Both the position numbers and the translations under genes were made by a program. A stretch of DNA of 64,000 nt from Singulisphaera acidiphila DSM 18658 (lineage in GTDB: Bacteria > Planctomycetota > Planctomycetia > Isosphaerales > Isosphaeraceae). Under the pieces are notes generated by a model, which did no database searches, was not told where the DNA came from, and was given only the letters and a program-made list of their open reading frames with translations. Each line of letters opens with the position of its first letter. Position 1 is the stretch's first letter. Of the stretch, positions 52,176-60,959 are shown piece by piece. The stretch lies in contig NC_019892.1 in NCBI RefSeq assembly GCF_000242455.2, positions 6,210,744-6,274,743 of the forward strand, read 5' to 3'.

Positions 52176-52707
52176 AAGGTCGGTGGAGCCGGGCGCAGAG
52201 TAGAATGGCCAACATCGACTTGGCATCCACGATCCGTCCGTCGCGGACCATCTCCAGCGCCTCACTCCACGCCACAACCACCGGTTCCAAACGCTCATCC
52301 GGCTGGTGTTGCGTGGGGCCCGGCGTGAGATCCTCGCAGAGGTAGAGGTACATTCGCTCGGTCATCACGCCCGGCGAAACGAACCATTCGGCAATCCGGC
52401 TGATCTTACCCGCGCGGTAGCCGGTCTCCTCGCTCAGTTCCCGAGGCGCGGTCTGATCGGGCGACTCGCCGGGATCGATTGTGCCAGCGGGAACCTCGAG
52501 TAACGTCGTCTCGACCGCGTAGCGATCGTTCTTTACAAGGCAGACGTGATCGGCGTCGACCATCGGAACGAGAGCGACCGCGCCCCGGTGAACGACCACC
52601 TCACGCTCGGCTTTTGAGCCGTCGGCGAGTTGGACCTCCTGGAGCGCGAGGTCGATCTTGCGACCCTGATAGATCAGCCTGCGTCCCGGGGGGAGTGGGT
52701 CGGACAT
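52174..52707 (-). CDS. NUDIX hydrolase, ADP-ribose pyrophosphatase-like
   Basis: 177 residues. The NUDIX box GTIDPGESPDQTAPRELSEE then TGY fits GX5EX7REUXEEXGU with no missing residue. Flanking strands VALVPMVDADHVCLVKNDRY and the loop EWFVSPGVMTERMYLYLCED match the ADP-ribose pyrophosphatase group (NudF-like) of housekeeping hydrolases that clear nucleotide-sugar by-products with Mg. Exact substrate not certain. It converges with the anti-sigma gene. Confidence 0.88.
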   Translation of the reverse strand: MSDPLPPGRRLIYQGRKIDLALQEVQLADGSKAEREVVVHRGAVALVPMVDADHVCLVKNDRYAVETTLLEVPAGTIDPGESPDQTAPRELSEETGYRAGKISRIAEWFVSPGVMTERMYLYLCEDLTPGPTQHQPDERLEPVVVAWSEALEMVRDGRIVDAKSMLAILLCARLHRP

Positions 52708-52818
52708 CTCTCTTGACCTCTGGTCGAGCCGAGCAGGGTGATCTTTCGGCCTACAAAGTGGTGTCAGTCACCCCAAACGTGGGCGATCCCTCCGAAGGGA
52801 TACCACGTCTACCCACGC

Positions 52819-53274
52819 TCAGCGCCCTTCTCGATCGCGGATTGTGAGGACAGGGCAGGGGGCCTCACGGACGATTCGTTCGGCCACGGAGCCGAGCAGG
52901 ACGTGGCTTAGCCCGGTTCGCCCGTGGGTGGCGACCACGATCAGGTCGATCGCTTCTTCGCGGGCGTAAGCAACGATCTCCTCGACCGGATCGCCCCAAC
53001 TGACCGAGGTCTTGATGGCGGCGGGCTGGCCCCAGTCGGGCTCGAGCGTTCTGTCAAGCGCCGCGAGCGCCTGCTCCTTGGCCTCCGTGTAATACTCGGG
53101 AGGAAGGACAGGCGTCAGCATCGGGTCGGGCCCAACGGGCACGATGTCGGATAGGGCGTGGAGTAGGTGGAGCTCGGCTCCGAGCCGCTCGGCCAAAAGG
53201 CAAGCATACCGCACCGCCTTCGCGGCATGCTTGCTGAAATCGGTGGGAGCCAGGATCGATCGGATCTCAATCAC
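52819..53274 (-). CDS. Universal stress protein UspA family
   Basis: 151 residues with GTG start (GAGGA 8 bases upstream). Opening IRSILAPTDFSKHAAKAVRY, and the ATP-binding signature THGRTGLSHVLLGSVAERIV (G-2x-G-9x-G-S) with CPVLTIRD at the end. It is therefore of the ATP-binding Usp class. It begins 15 bases after the ilvE stop on the same strand, so it is probably co-transcribed behind ilvE. Confidence 0.93.
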   Translation of the reverse strand: MIEIRSILAPTDFSKHAAKAVRYACLLAERLGAELHLLHALSDIVPVGPDPMLTPVLPPEYYTEAKEQALAALDRTLEPDWGQPAAIKTSVSWGDPVEEIVAYAREEAIDLIVVATHGRTGLSHVLLGSVAERIVREAPCPVLTIRDREGR

Positions 53275-53289
53275 GAGCTGGATCCTCGC

Positions 53290-54153
53290 TTACTTTTCTT
53301 CGCGTACCAGGGTATGGAACCGGCGCAGGAGGTCGAGCGTGACCGGTCCCGGTTTGCCCAGGCCGATCGAGCGGCCGTCGCATTCGACCACGGGAATCAC
53401 CTCGGCGGCGGTCCCCGTCAGGAAGCATTCATCGGCCGTGTAGATGTCGTGGCGGTCCATCGAACGCTCGACCACGGTGATGCCGGCCGCGCGTGCCAGC
53501 TCGATCACCGCGTCGCGGGTGATCCCCTCGAGAATCCCAGCGTCGATTCCAGGGGTCAGCAGCTCTCCTCGGCGGACGATGAAGATGTTGTCGCCGGTGC
53601 ACTCGGCCACTTCACCCTTGTGGTTGAGCATCAGGGCTTCGAGGCAGCCGGCGTTCGTGCCCTCGATCTTGGCCATGATGTTATTGAGATAGTTGAGCGA
53701 CTTGATCCGGGGATTGAGCGCGCTCGGGTGGTTGCGCTGGGTGCCCGCGGTGATGATTTTCAGGCCGTGCTCGTAGAGTTCGGCCGGGTAGAGGCTGATG
53801 GCGTCGGCGATGATGATGATCTGGGGATCGGTCGTCTTCCGGGGGTCGAGCCCGAGGCTCCCTGAGCCTCGGGTGACGACGGCCCGGACGTAGGCATCGC
53901 TGAGGCCGTTGACCGCCACGGTGTCGACGATGGCTTTGGCCATCGCTTCCTGCGAGATCGGGATCTCGAGGTGGATCGACCGGGCGGATTCATAAAGTCG
54001 CTCGACGTGCTTCGTCAGGCGGAAGACCCGTCCCGAGTAGGCACGAATGCCCTCGAACACGCCATCGCCGTAGAGTAAGCCGTGGTCGTAGACGCTGATC
54101 TTGGCGTCGGCCTTGTCGTAGAGCTTGCCGCTGATATAGATTTTGAGGCTCAT
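53290..54153 (-). CDS. ilvE: Branched-chain amino acid aminotransferase (fold type IV)
   Basis: 287 residues. PLP enzyme that makes valine, leucine or isoleucine from the keto acids. Features: KIYISGKLYDKADAKISVYD with HGLLYGDGVFEGIRAY, the PLP lysine in RIKSLNYLNNIMAK near 155, EALMLNHKGEVAECTGDNIF and the C-terminal GTAAEVIPVVECDGR phosphate site. Full length for the IlvE/BCAT group. A D-amino-acid aminotransferase is the alternative within the fold, but the GVFEGIRAY motif favours IlvE. It connects functionally to ilvC/ilvN at 8-10 kb. Confidence 0.9.
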   Translation of the reverse strand: MSLKIYISGKLYDKADAKISVYDHGLLYGDGVFEGIRAYSGRVFRLTKHVERLYESARSIHLEIPISQEAMAKAIVDTVAVNGLSDAYVRAVVTRGSGSLGLDPRKTTDPQIIIIADAISLYPAELYEHGLKIITAGTQRNHPSALNPRIKSLNYLNNIMAKIEGTNAGCLEALMLNHKGEVAECTGDNIFIVRRGELLTPGIDAGILEGITRDAVIELARAAGITVVERSMDRHDIYTADECFLTGTAAEVIPVVECDGRSIGLGKPGPVTLDLLRRFHTLVREEK

Positions 54154-54206
54154 TTGGATGGCACTCCCGCCAAGGCACGTCTCAGAGACCGACCCCTTGG
54201 AATAAT

Positions 54207-54255
54207 AAAAAAAAGGGGGCCCCCGCGCCTTGGTCTCAGGCTAAAGCGGGGGCCC
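54207..54255 (-). terminator. Terminator overlapping the end of the LolD gene
   Basis: GGGCCCCCGC at 54217-54226 pairs with GCGGGGGCCC at 54246-54255 (10 bp). On the minus strand eight T follow (A at 54207-54214). The upstream arm lies within the last codons of lolD, a compact arrangement that ends the operon. Confidence 0.8.
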
Positions 54256-54946
54256 ATTCCTCGATTCGCCCCTCGGCGAGCCGAACGACCCGATCGGCTT
54301 GCAGGGCAATCTGAGGGTCGTGGGTGACCATGATCATAGTGAGTCCGCGTTCGCGGTTCAAGTCGCGGAGCAACTCGAGAACCCCTTGACCGGTCGCCGC
54401 GTCGAGGTTGCCGGTCGGCTCGTCGGCCAAGAGCACTTCGGGCCCTCCGGCCAGGGCGCGTGCGATCGCCGTCCGCTGCATTTCGCCGCCGGAGAGTTCC
54501 GTGGGCAGATGGTTGAGGCGGTGTCCCAGGCCGACCCGTTCCAGGAGGGCGGTCGCTTCACGACGGATGCGGCCCCGTTGCCCCATGTACGACCAGAGGC
54601 CGTGGCGGATCAACTGGGGCATCATCACGTTTTCGAGCGCCGAGAGCTCAGGGAGCAGGTGGTAGAACTGGAAGATGAACCCGAAGGTCTGATTGCGCAG
54701 CTCGTCGCGACGGCGATCGGACTGGTTGTCGATGCGCTGTCCGTCCAGAGTGACCGAACCTGCGTCGGGCGAGTCGAGCAGGCCCATGACGTGCATGAGC
54801 GTGCTCTTGCCCGAACCGCTGGCGCCGACGATCGCGACGAGCTCGCCGTGCTCGACGTCCATGTCGACGCCGTGGAGCACGGGAACCTGGTTCTTCCCTT
54901 TCCGATAACTCTTTTCCACCCCGACGGCCGAGAGATGAGTTGCCAT
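54236..54946 (-). CDS. lolD: Lipoprotein-releasing ABC ATPase LolD-type
   Basis: 236 residues from the ATG at 54946 (MATHLSAVGVEKSYRKGKNQ). Walker A VGASGSGKSTLMHVM near 40-52, FIFQFYHLLPELSALENVMM with Q-loop, signature LSGGEMQRTAIARAL near 148-162, Walker B LLADEPTGNLDAATGQ. The HLLPELxAxENV wording is that of the LolD/MacB group. It works with the FtsX-type permease encoded just upstream (37 bases). In proteobacteria LolCDE releases lipoproteins from the inner membrane; planctomycetes have many lipoproteins, so the same role is likely but not proved. Confidence 0.92.
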   Translation of the reverse strand: MATHLSAVGVEKSYRKGKNQVPVLHGVDMDVEHGELVAIVGASGSGKSTLMHVMGLLDSPDAGSVTLDGQRIDNQSDRRRDELRNQTFGFIFQFYHLLPELSALENVMMPQLIRHGLWSYMGQRGRIRREATALLERVGLGHRLNHLPTELSGGEMQRTAIARALAGGPEVLLADEPTGNLDAATGQGVLELLRDLNRERGLTMIMVTHDPQIALQADRVVRLAEGRIEEWAPALA

Positions 54947-54983
54947 CCTTGATTCCCCGGAAAGAAAAAAGTGAGTCGGATCC

Positions 54984-56381
54984 TTACTCAAAACGAAGGG
55001 CACGCACGGGATGCAGCTTGGAGGCCCGCTGCGCCGGCCAGACGCTTGCGGCCGCTGCGATGAAGAGCGCTCCGCCCACGATCCAGAAGACGGTCCAGGG
55101 CTCGACGAGGGTCGGGATCTCGTTGAAGTAGTAGATCGAGTCGTCAAAGACCTTGCGCCCGGTCACCTTGCTGAGCCACTTTTCAATCGTGTTGATGTAG
55201 TGGACGAACAAGAGGCCCCCCGCCATGCCGACCCCGCTCCCCACAGCCCCCAGGAGCAAGCCGTAGCCCAGGAAGATCCCCCGGACTCCCGAAGTGGACG
55301 CGCCCAGTGCCTTCATCACGCCGATGTCGCGGGTCTTCTCCACGACGATCATCGAGAAGATCGCCAGGATGCCAAAGCCGGCCACCGCGATGATGAAGAA
55401 GAGAAGCATGTTCAGGATGCTCTGCTCGACGGCCACGGCCGACAGGAGCGGTCCCTGCTTCTGCTCCCAGGTTGAGACCTTGAAATACATGGGGCGCAAG
55501 TCTTCCAGCGCCGTCTGGATCGTTGCTTTCAAGGCATCGAGGTTCACCCCGGGCTTGACCTTGATCTGGATCTGGTTGACCGCGCCTCGTCCCGTCTCGT
55601 TGACCAGGAGCCGGACCTTCTGGAACCGATCGAGGGGAACGTAAATGTGAGTCGAGTCGTTCTCGCTCATCCCGCTCTTGAAATAGCCGACCACGGTGAA
55701 CTCGTCAGCCCCTGGCTCGGGTCGCTGGCTTGCCTTGGGGTAGATCAGTCTGATCTGATCCCCTCGACGAAGGATGATGTCGTCCTTGCCGTCTCGATGA
55801 AGAGTGCCCATCGCCCAGCCGATGATTGCGCCATCGGCGCTGACTTGTTCGTCCACCTGGGCACGTAGCGCCTGGTTGATGGCGCTGTCGGGATCCCCTT
55901 CGATGACCTGACCGGCGGGAGACGCCGCCAAGCGAAGCGACTCCGGCACGTCGAATGACGGCTTGATTTGCTTGCTCTTCTCGTCGACCAGGTATTCGGC
56001 AAAGTCACCGGTGCGTGCGCGTTCCTCGGGCCTGACGCCGAAGATTTGCACCTGCCGGGTGAACTTCTGGCCGCCATAACGGAACTGCATCAAGCCGTAG
56101 GTTTCCATGGCAGGGGCCATAGCCAAGACCTGATCGCCGGTAACTGCCTTGACCCGCGCCATCACCTCGTCGGAGTTGTAGAACCCGTTCATGTCGTATT
56201 CCGACTCCACGACAATGTCGGCCAGGACACCGTGGAGCCGGTCGCGCATCTTCTCGGAGAAGCCGGCCATGACGGAGTTGACCACGATCATCGTGGCGAC
56301 GCCCAGCATCACGCTGATGACGCTCGCCAGCGCAATGTACCTGGTGCGCAGATACCGCCAGCAAAGCAGATATTTGTACAT
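54984..56381 (-). CDS. FtsX/LolE-type lipoprotein-releasing permease
   Basis: 465 residues with the LolC/LolE layout. TM1: IALASVISVMLGVATMIVVN. A large periplasmic domain covers about 45-320. Three more TM segments: LLFFIIAVAGFGILAIFSMI, GIFLGYGLLLGAVGSGVGMA, VFWIVGGALFIAAAASVWPA. The C-terminus PAQRASKLHPVRALRFE is the family hallmark. The periplasmic part is longer than in E. coli LolC/E. The ATPase gene follows, so one permease (probably a homodimer) replaces the LolC/LolE pair. Confidence 0.92.
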   Translation of the reverse strand: MYKYLLCWRYLRTRYIALASVISVMLGVATMIVVNSVMAGFSEKMRDRLHGVLADIVVESEYDMNGFYNSDEVMARVKAVTGDQVLAMAPAMETYGLMQFRYGGQKFTRQVQIFGVRPEERARTGDFAEYLVDEKSKQIKPSFDVPESLRLAASPAGQVIEGDPDSAINQALRAQVDEQVSADGAIIGWAMGTLHRDGKDDIILRRGDQIRLIYPKASQRPEPGADEFTVVGYFKSGMSENDSTHIYVPLDRFQKVRLLVNETGRGAVNQIQIKVKPGVNLDALKATIQTALEDLRPMYFKVSTWEQKQGPLLSAVAVEQSILNMLLFFIIAVAGFGILAIFSMIVVEKTRDIGVMKALGASTSGVRGIFLGYGLLLGAVGSGVGMAGGLLFVHYINTIEKWLSKVTGRKVFDDSIYYFNEIPTLVEPWTVFWIVGGALFIAAAASVWPAQRASKLHPVRALRFE

Positions 56382-56483
56382 ATCAGGCGCCTCCGTTCGC
56401 CTTCGGGTTCGACATGTTCGACGCGATCGGGCGTGCTCGGCACGCCTGGTTGTCGGGTCGGCGCATCGCGTGCGCCTGTTTTT

Positions 56484-57959
56484 TTAGGACGACTGCGGCC
56501 TCATCAACGGGAACAAGATCACGTCGCGGATGCTTGAACGGTTCATGAGGAGCATGCAGAGCCGGTCGATCCCGATGCCCAGGCCTCCAGCCGGCGGCAT
56601 CCCGTGCTTCAAGGCGCGGATGAAGTCGTCATCCATCTTCGCCATGGAATCCTCCTCCTTCTGGCCGGCCAGTTGGGTGCGGAAGAGCGATTCCTGCAAG
56701 AGTGGGTCGTTCAGCTCGGTATAGGCGTTGGCCAGCTCCATCCCCTTGACGAAGAGCTCGAACCGCTCCGCCACGGCCGGGTTGCTGGTCTTTCGCTTGG
56801 TCAAGGGGCAGATCGCCGCCGGGTAGTCGATCACGAAGATCGGACCTTCGAGGCGGTCTTCCACCAGTTCTTCGAAGACCTGGTTGGTGACGACGTCGGG
56901 GTCCTTGCCCGCCGTGCTGATCCCGAGCGAGGCGGCCTTGGCGAAGACGGCCTCGAGGTCGGTCGCGTCGACGCCCGCGTGTTCGAGGATGAGCTCGGCG
57001 TAGGTCCGTCGCGGCCAAGGAGGAGTGAAGTCGATCGTGGTCTCGCCCCAGGGGCGTTGCAGGCCGCCGCCGAGTGACTCGATCGCCCCACAAATCAATG
57101 ATTCGGTCAGATCCATCATCGAGTGATAGTCGCCGTAGGCCTGATAGGCCTCCATCATTGTGAATTCGGGGTTGTGCTTCGGGCTGATCCCCTCGTTTCG
57201 GTACACCCGACCGATCTCGAAAACGCGTTCGAGGCCGCCGACGAGCAGTCGCTTCAAATAGAGCTCGGGGGCGATCCGCAAGAAGAGATCGAGATCCAGG
57301 GTGTTGTGGTGCGTGATGAACGGGCGAGCGGCCGCGCCGCCGGCGATCGACTGCATGGTGGGGGTTTCAACTTCGATGAACCCGCGCCCGGCCATGACGT
57401 TGCGAAATGCGGCGACGATCTTCGAGCGGCCCAGGAACGTGGCCAGCGACTCCGGATTGCTGAAGAGGTCGACGTAGCGCTGGCGGTGACGCTGCTCGAG
57501 GTCGGTCAGGCCGTGCCATTTCTCGGGGGGAGGGGCGAGGCTCTTGCCCAGGAAGGTGAGCCCGGTCGCGAAGACGGTCAGCTCGCCCGTCTTGGTGTAG
57601 CCGAGGGTGCCGTCGACTCCCAGCAGGTCGCCCAGGTCGAGCAATTCGGCCAGGCTCCAGCCCAGGTCGCCTACCTGCTTCTTGCCCAAGAAGATCTGGA
57701 TCCGCTCGGTCCAGTCGCGGATTTCGAGGAAGTTGACTCGGCCGCCGTCGCGGCGAAGCATGATTCGACCTGCCACGCGGACTGCGGGCCCAGGGGTCTC
57801 GCTCTGATGCGGACCTTCAGGGACCGGCAGTCGGCGCACGTCGGCGATCGCTTGCTGGCCGTCGAACCGGGTACCCCAGGGGTCGAGCCCCAGTACCTCG
57901 ATCTTCCGTAGCTTGTCTAGCCTGACCGCTTCAAGCCCCTCGGGTGCGTCGTCCGACAT
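56484..57959 (-). CDS. lysS: Lysyl-tRNA synthetase (class II)
   Basis: 491 residues from the ATG at 57959 (MSDDAPEGLEAVRLDKLRKI), AAGG 8 bases upstream. N-terminal OB-fold anticodon domain (VRVAGRIMLRRDGGRVNFLE) is followed by the catalytic core: LFRSK-type HRQRYVDLFSNPESLATFLG, motif 1 FIEVETPTMQSIAGGAAARP, motif 2 RVFEIGRVYRNEGISPKHNP, and motif 3 GGLGIGIDRLCMLLMNRSSI. Complete and of normal length. It lies about 100 bases upstream of the LolE-like gene on the same strand. Confidence 0.95.
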   Translation of the reverse strand: MSDDAPEGLEAVRLDKLRKIEVLGLDPWGTRFDGQQAIADVRRLPVPEGPHQSETPGPAVRVAGRIMLRRDGGRVNFLEIRDWTERIQIFLGKKQVGDLGWSLAELLDLGDLLGVDGTLGYTKTGELTVFATGLTFLGKSLAPPPEKWHGLTDLEQRHRQRYVDLFSNPESLATFLGRSKIVAAFRNVMAGRGFIEVETPTMQSIAGGAAARPFITHHNTLDLDLFLRIAPELYLKRLLVGGLERVFEIGRVYRNEGISPKHNPEFTMMEAYQAYGDYHSMMDLTESLICGAIESLGGGLQRPWGETTIDFTPPWPRRTYAELILEHAGVDATDLEAVFAKAASLGISTAGKDPDVVTNQVFEELVEDRLEGPIFVIDYPAAICPLTKRKTSNPAVAERFELFVKGMELANAYTELNDPLLQESLFRTQLAGQKEEDSMAKMDDDFIRALKHGMPPAGGLGIGIDRLCMLLMNRSSIRDVILFPLMRPQSS

Positions 57960-58097
57960 CAGCAAACCTTGCATTTCTTCAGAGAGAAAAATGAGGCAAA
58001 CTTGAGCCAAATTGTATTCAACCCCCGACATTGGTCAACGCCAAACGAGCGGAGGTCCCCCTTCGTATCGCGCTCCGCACCGAGAGAGAATCCTGTG

Positions 58098-58496
58098 ATG
58101 GATGCAGAAAATAGCCAGATCGAGCTTGCCTTTCCCGAGATCCGGGTCATCGACTGGCCGCGTGCCGTTCGCTGGTATGTCGAGGTCATGGGGCTGCGTC
58201 TGGTCCTGGAGGACGTCGCGCATCAGTTCGCATTGCTCGGGGCGGGGGGGAGTCGGCTCGCACTTAAGGCAGGAGAGCGCAGAGGCGGGGAGACTCCGAC
58301 CGTCCGCCTCGTTTTCCGTGTGAACGATGTCGAGGCGGAACGCGAGCGGCTGATTGCGCGGGGAGTCGAGGTCGGACCCGCGATGGAGAACCGCGCCGAG
58401 GCTTATCGGAGTGTGACCCTTGTCGACAGCGACGGCACTCCAATCACGCTCTTCTCGTGGCAGGATTCCCTGGATCCCAACTCCCCCCAAGCGTGA
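58098..58496 (+). CDS. Glyoxalase/bleomycin-resistance-fold protein
   Basis: 132 residues from the ATG at 58098. The vicinal-oxygen-chelate pattern is present: EIRVIDWPRAVRWYVEVMGL, VLEDVAHQFALLGAGGSRLA, VRLVFRVNDVEAERERLIAR, GVEVGPAMENR, and the last strand YRSVTLVDSDGTPITLFSWQ. It has a Glu-less metal site as far as I can tell, so enzyme activity is uncertain. Many such proteins bind small hydrophobic or electrophilic ligands. It diverges from lysS and is read alone. Confidence 0.85.
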   Translation: MDAENSQIELAFPEIRVIDWPRAVRWYVEVMGLRLVLEDVAHQFALLGAGGSRLALKAGERRGGETPTVRLVFRVNDVEAERERLIARGVEVGPAMENRAEAYRSVTLVDSDGTPITLFSWQDSLDPNSPQA

Positions 58497-58577
58497 GTGC
58501 AAGGCTGATTGGAGCGGGGAGCTGGGAGTTCAGAAGACGGGCCGACTGGGTGCGGTTTGCCTTGGCGGATCACGGGA

Positions 58578-60077
58578 TCAGTTTTTGGATCGATTCCTGG
58601 CTCGGAACTCGCCGGGAGTGAAGCCTGTCTTCTGTTTGAAAAGTTTGCACATGTAATTGAGGTGGTTGAAGCCGGACTTGGTGGCGATCGTGGCCAGGGA
58701 CAGGTCGGTTTCGGTCAAAAATTCTTTGATCGTCCGGAGCTGAAGCCGGACGATGGCTTCGTGGGGGGAGTAGCCGACGGCCGTTTTGAACCGTGTTTCC
58801 AGGACGCGCCGGGATAAGGGCACGATCTTGAGAACGTCGCACACCTGGATCCCCTCGCAGGCGTGGTCTCGGATGAATCGGAGGGCGTCGGAGACCAGTT
58901 GGTCGTCGATTGCGAGCAGGTCGGTCGACTGCCGCGCGACGACGCCGGCCGGCCGGACCATTGCGATGTCCGGCGGGACGTCCTTGCCAGCCATCATCTG
59001 GTCGAGGAGGGACGCGGCATGGTAGCCGACCTGGTGGGCCGAGCACTTGATACTGGACAAAGAGGGGTCGGCCAGGTCGCAGAGCAAGTCGTCGTCATCG
59101 ACGCCTAGGACGGCGACCTCGTCGGGCACGGCGACGTTGAGGTTGCGGCAGACTTCGAGGACTTGAAGAGCGCAACCGTCCCACGCGCCCAGGATGCCCA
59201 CGGGCTTGGGCAACGACCGGATCCAGCGGGCGATGGCGGTCTTGTCGATGTTCCACGAGCTGGAGATCGGTTGAACCACAGTTCGACGGTAAAGATGGCA
59301 GTCGTGGCCGATCTCCGCGACTAATCGGGCGAATGACGAGCCGCGCAAGTCGGACCAGGGAACCCCGGGTACGCCACAGAACCCGAAGTGCTTGAGCCCG
59401 CGCTCGAGCAGGTGATCGACGGCGAGCCGGGCGATCTCCAAGGGGTCGGGTTCGACGCTCGGCATCGACGGCAAGAGCCGATAGCAACTGACGTCGACGA
59501 CCGGCAAGCCCGTTTCGTCGATCGCTCGCGCGAGGCGATCGTTCTCCATCCTGGCGAGGATTCCGTCGCCTTTCCAGTGCGCCAACCATGGGGGAGGCTC
59601 GACGCCCCTTCCCTGTTCGCTGAATCGGATCTTCCAGGGACCATGCTCGCGCACGTAGCTGCGGATGCCGTGGAGCGTTTCTCTCGCATAGGAATGCGAC
59701 GTCTCGAGGAAGAGGGCGACGTTGAGGACTTTCCGTTTCCTTTTCAATTGCGGAATCGATCCCACGTTATTCTCAACCAACCGCCGGTAACGGGTGACTG
59801 TGTCTCGGTGCAGGCCCGAAAGGCGTCCCACTTCACGGATGCCTCGGCCCTCGACGATACGTTCAAGAACCGATTCCACCGTCAGCGAGTCGAGGTGGGC
59901 GCCAAAGAGGGGGGTCCCTTTGCGCTCGGAAAATCGCGTTTTGCAGGTCCGACAGCGAAGCATTCGCCGTTCTCGACCGGGGCCGTACCGGCCGGTGACG
60001 CTCAGATTCCCCACCCCCTTCTTGCCATTGTCGGGACATTCGGAATTCCAGCAGCAGAAGTGGGACAAGTTATCCAT
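58578..60077 (-). CDS. XylR/AraC-type regulator with an N-terminal IS1 InsA-like zinc finger
   Basis: 499 residues from the ATG at 60077 (a GTG at 60101 would add 8). Three parts are visible. Residues 1-100 resemble the InsA DNA-binding protein of IS1: zinc ligands CCWNSEC (Cys8/9, Cys14) and CRTC (Cys42, Cys45), then RFSERKGTPLF and an HTH, GRGIREVGRLSGLHRDTVTR. Residues about 110-370 are a LacI/XylR-type sugar-binding domain (VALFLETSHSYARETLHGIR, KHFGFCGVPGVPWSDLRGSS, VAVPDEVAVLGVDDDDLLCD). Residues about 390-495 are the AraC double HTH (TDLSLATIATKSGFNHLNYM, CKLFKQKTGFTPGEFR). XylR normally lacks the first part. It faces a pseudopilin gene across an 880-base gap. Confidence 0.9.
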   Translation of the reverse strand: MDNLSHFCCWNSECPDNGKKGVGNLSVTGRYGPGRERRMLRCRTCKTRFSERKGTPLFGAHLDSLTVESVLERIVEGRGIREVGRLSGLHRDTVTRYRRLVENNVGSIPQLKRKRKVLNVALFLETSHSYARETLHGIRSYVREHGPWKIRFSEQGRGVEPPPWLAHWKGDGILARMENDRLARAIDETGLPVVDVSCYRLLPSMPSVEPDPLEIARLAVDHLLERGLKHFGFCGVPGVPWSDLRGSSFARLVAEIGHDCHLYRRTVVQPISSSWNIDKTAIARWIRSLPKPVGILGAWDGCALQVLEVCRNLNVAVPDEVAVLGVDDDDLLCDLADPSLSSIKCSAHQVGYHAASLLDQMMAGKDVPPDIAMVRPAGVVARQSTDLLAIDDQLVSDALRFIRDHACEGIQVCDVLKIVPLSRRVLETRFKTAVGYSPHEAIVRLQLRTIKEFLTETDLSLATIATKSGFNHLNYMCKLFKQKTGFTPGEFRARNRSKN

Positions 60078-60959
60078 GGGCGCACCATTCCTGCCAATCA
60101 CGTTTTCATGAAGAGCGCGGACTTCGCTTCACTCTCTCTACTTTCGGCTCGCCACGCATCACGGTGTGCAATAAAGTTGGGACGGTCAGATGGCTAACTC
60201 CCCCTGATGCTGGCGTGATTGCAATGGGATGCAGATGTTATAACAAAAACAGACTAAATAGCGAGATTCTCGAGGATGGCGGTTTGAGAGTTGGCCTGTT
60301 CGCAACAAAATATGGCGGATTGAAGCGTGGGAACCGAATGAGCGGGCGAGTTCGCGTTGCCGACCGATTCGGTCTTGTCAAGATCGTCGGTAGCTCGCGC
60401 GAAGCTTGGTGGTTTGCCGGGGTTGCATGTCCGTGAAATAGTAGAATAAAAAAGTCGGAAATTTTCAAAGACGGCGTGAGCGTTGAAACCAGACAATGTG
60501 GAATTAAAGCCGCGAGTCATCTCGTGCCATCTTGAGGCTGTTAAATCGATGCGAGACCACACGCGCATGGCTCAGTCCGCTGGCGCTCGGTTCGGGTTGC
60601 GCATCTTTTAGTTGTGGAAGGACGCTCCGTGTGCGACGGGTGCGTCGAGAAACTCAAGAGGTTGAGAGGCCGCAGATTTTTTGTTGCGGCATCCTTGTGA
60701 AAGAAGGAGGGCTCCCTCTTCGTTAGGCCAACTGATCGTTGCTTCTTGCACAAAGACTTGATGTCGGCCTATTGCGGTTCGCTTTGTGCGTCTCGCGTTA
60801 TTGTAGAGATGAGCGAATCATACTGCATGAAGCCCGATTCCCCGGTTCTTATCCGCTACGCCGATTTCCCGGCGGCCCGAATCAATCATCGGAACTTTTC
60901 TTGCACCGGTCGTCGTGTGTAAGGTTGTCGGCTTTCAAAGAAATGAGAGGGTATCGGTG
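60078..60959. other. Long divergent regulatory region
   Basis: About 880 bases between the regulator gene and the pseudopilin gene, with an AT-rich patch near 60225-60300 and 60430-60470. Plus and minus frames here look random. It is a natural place for operators of the XylR-type regulator, though I found no clear inverted-repeat operator by eye. Confidence 0.5.
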
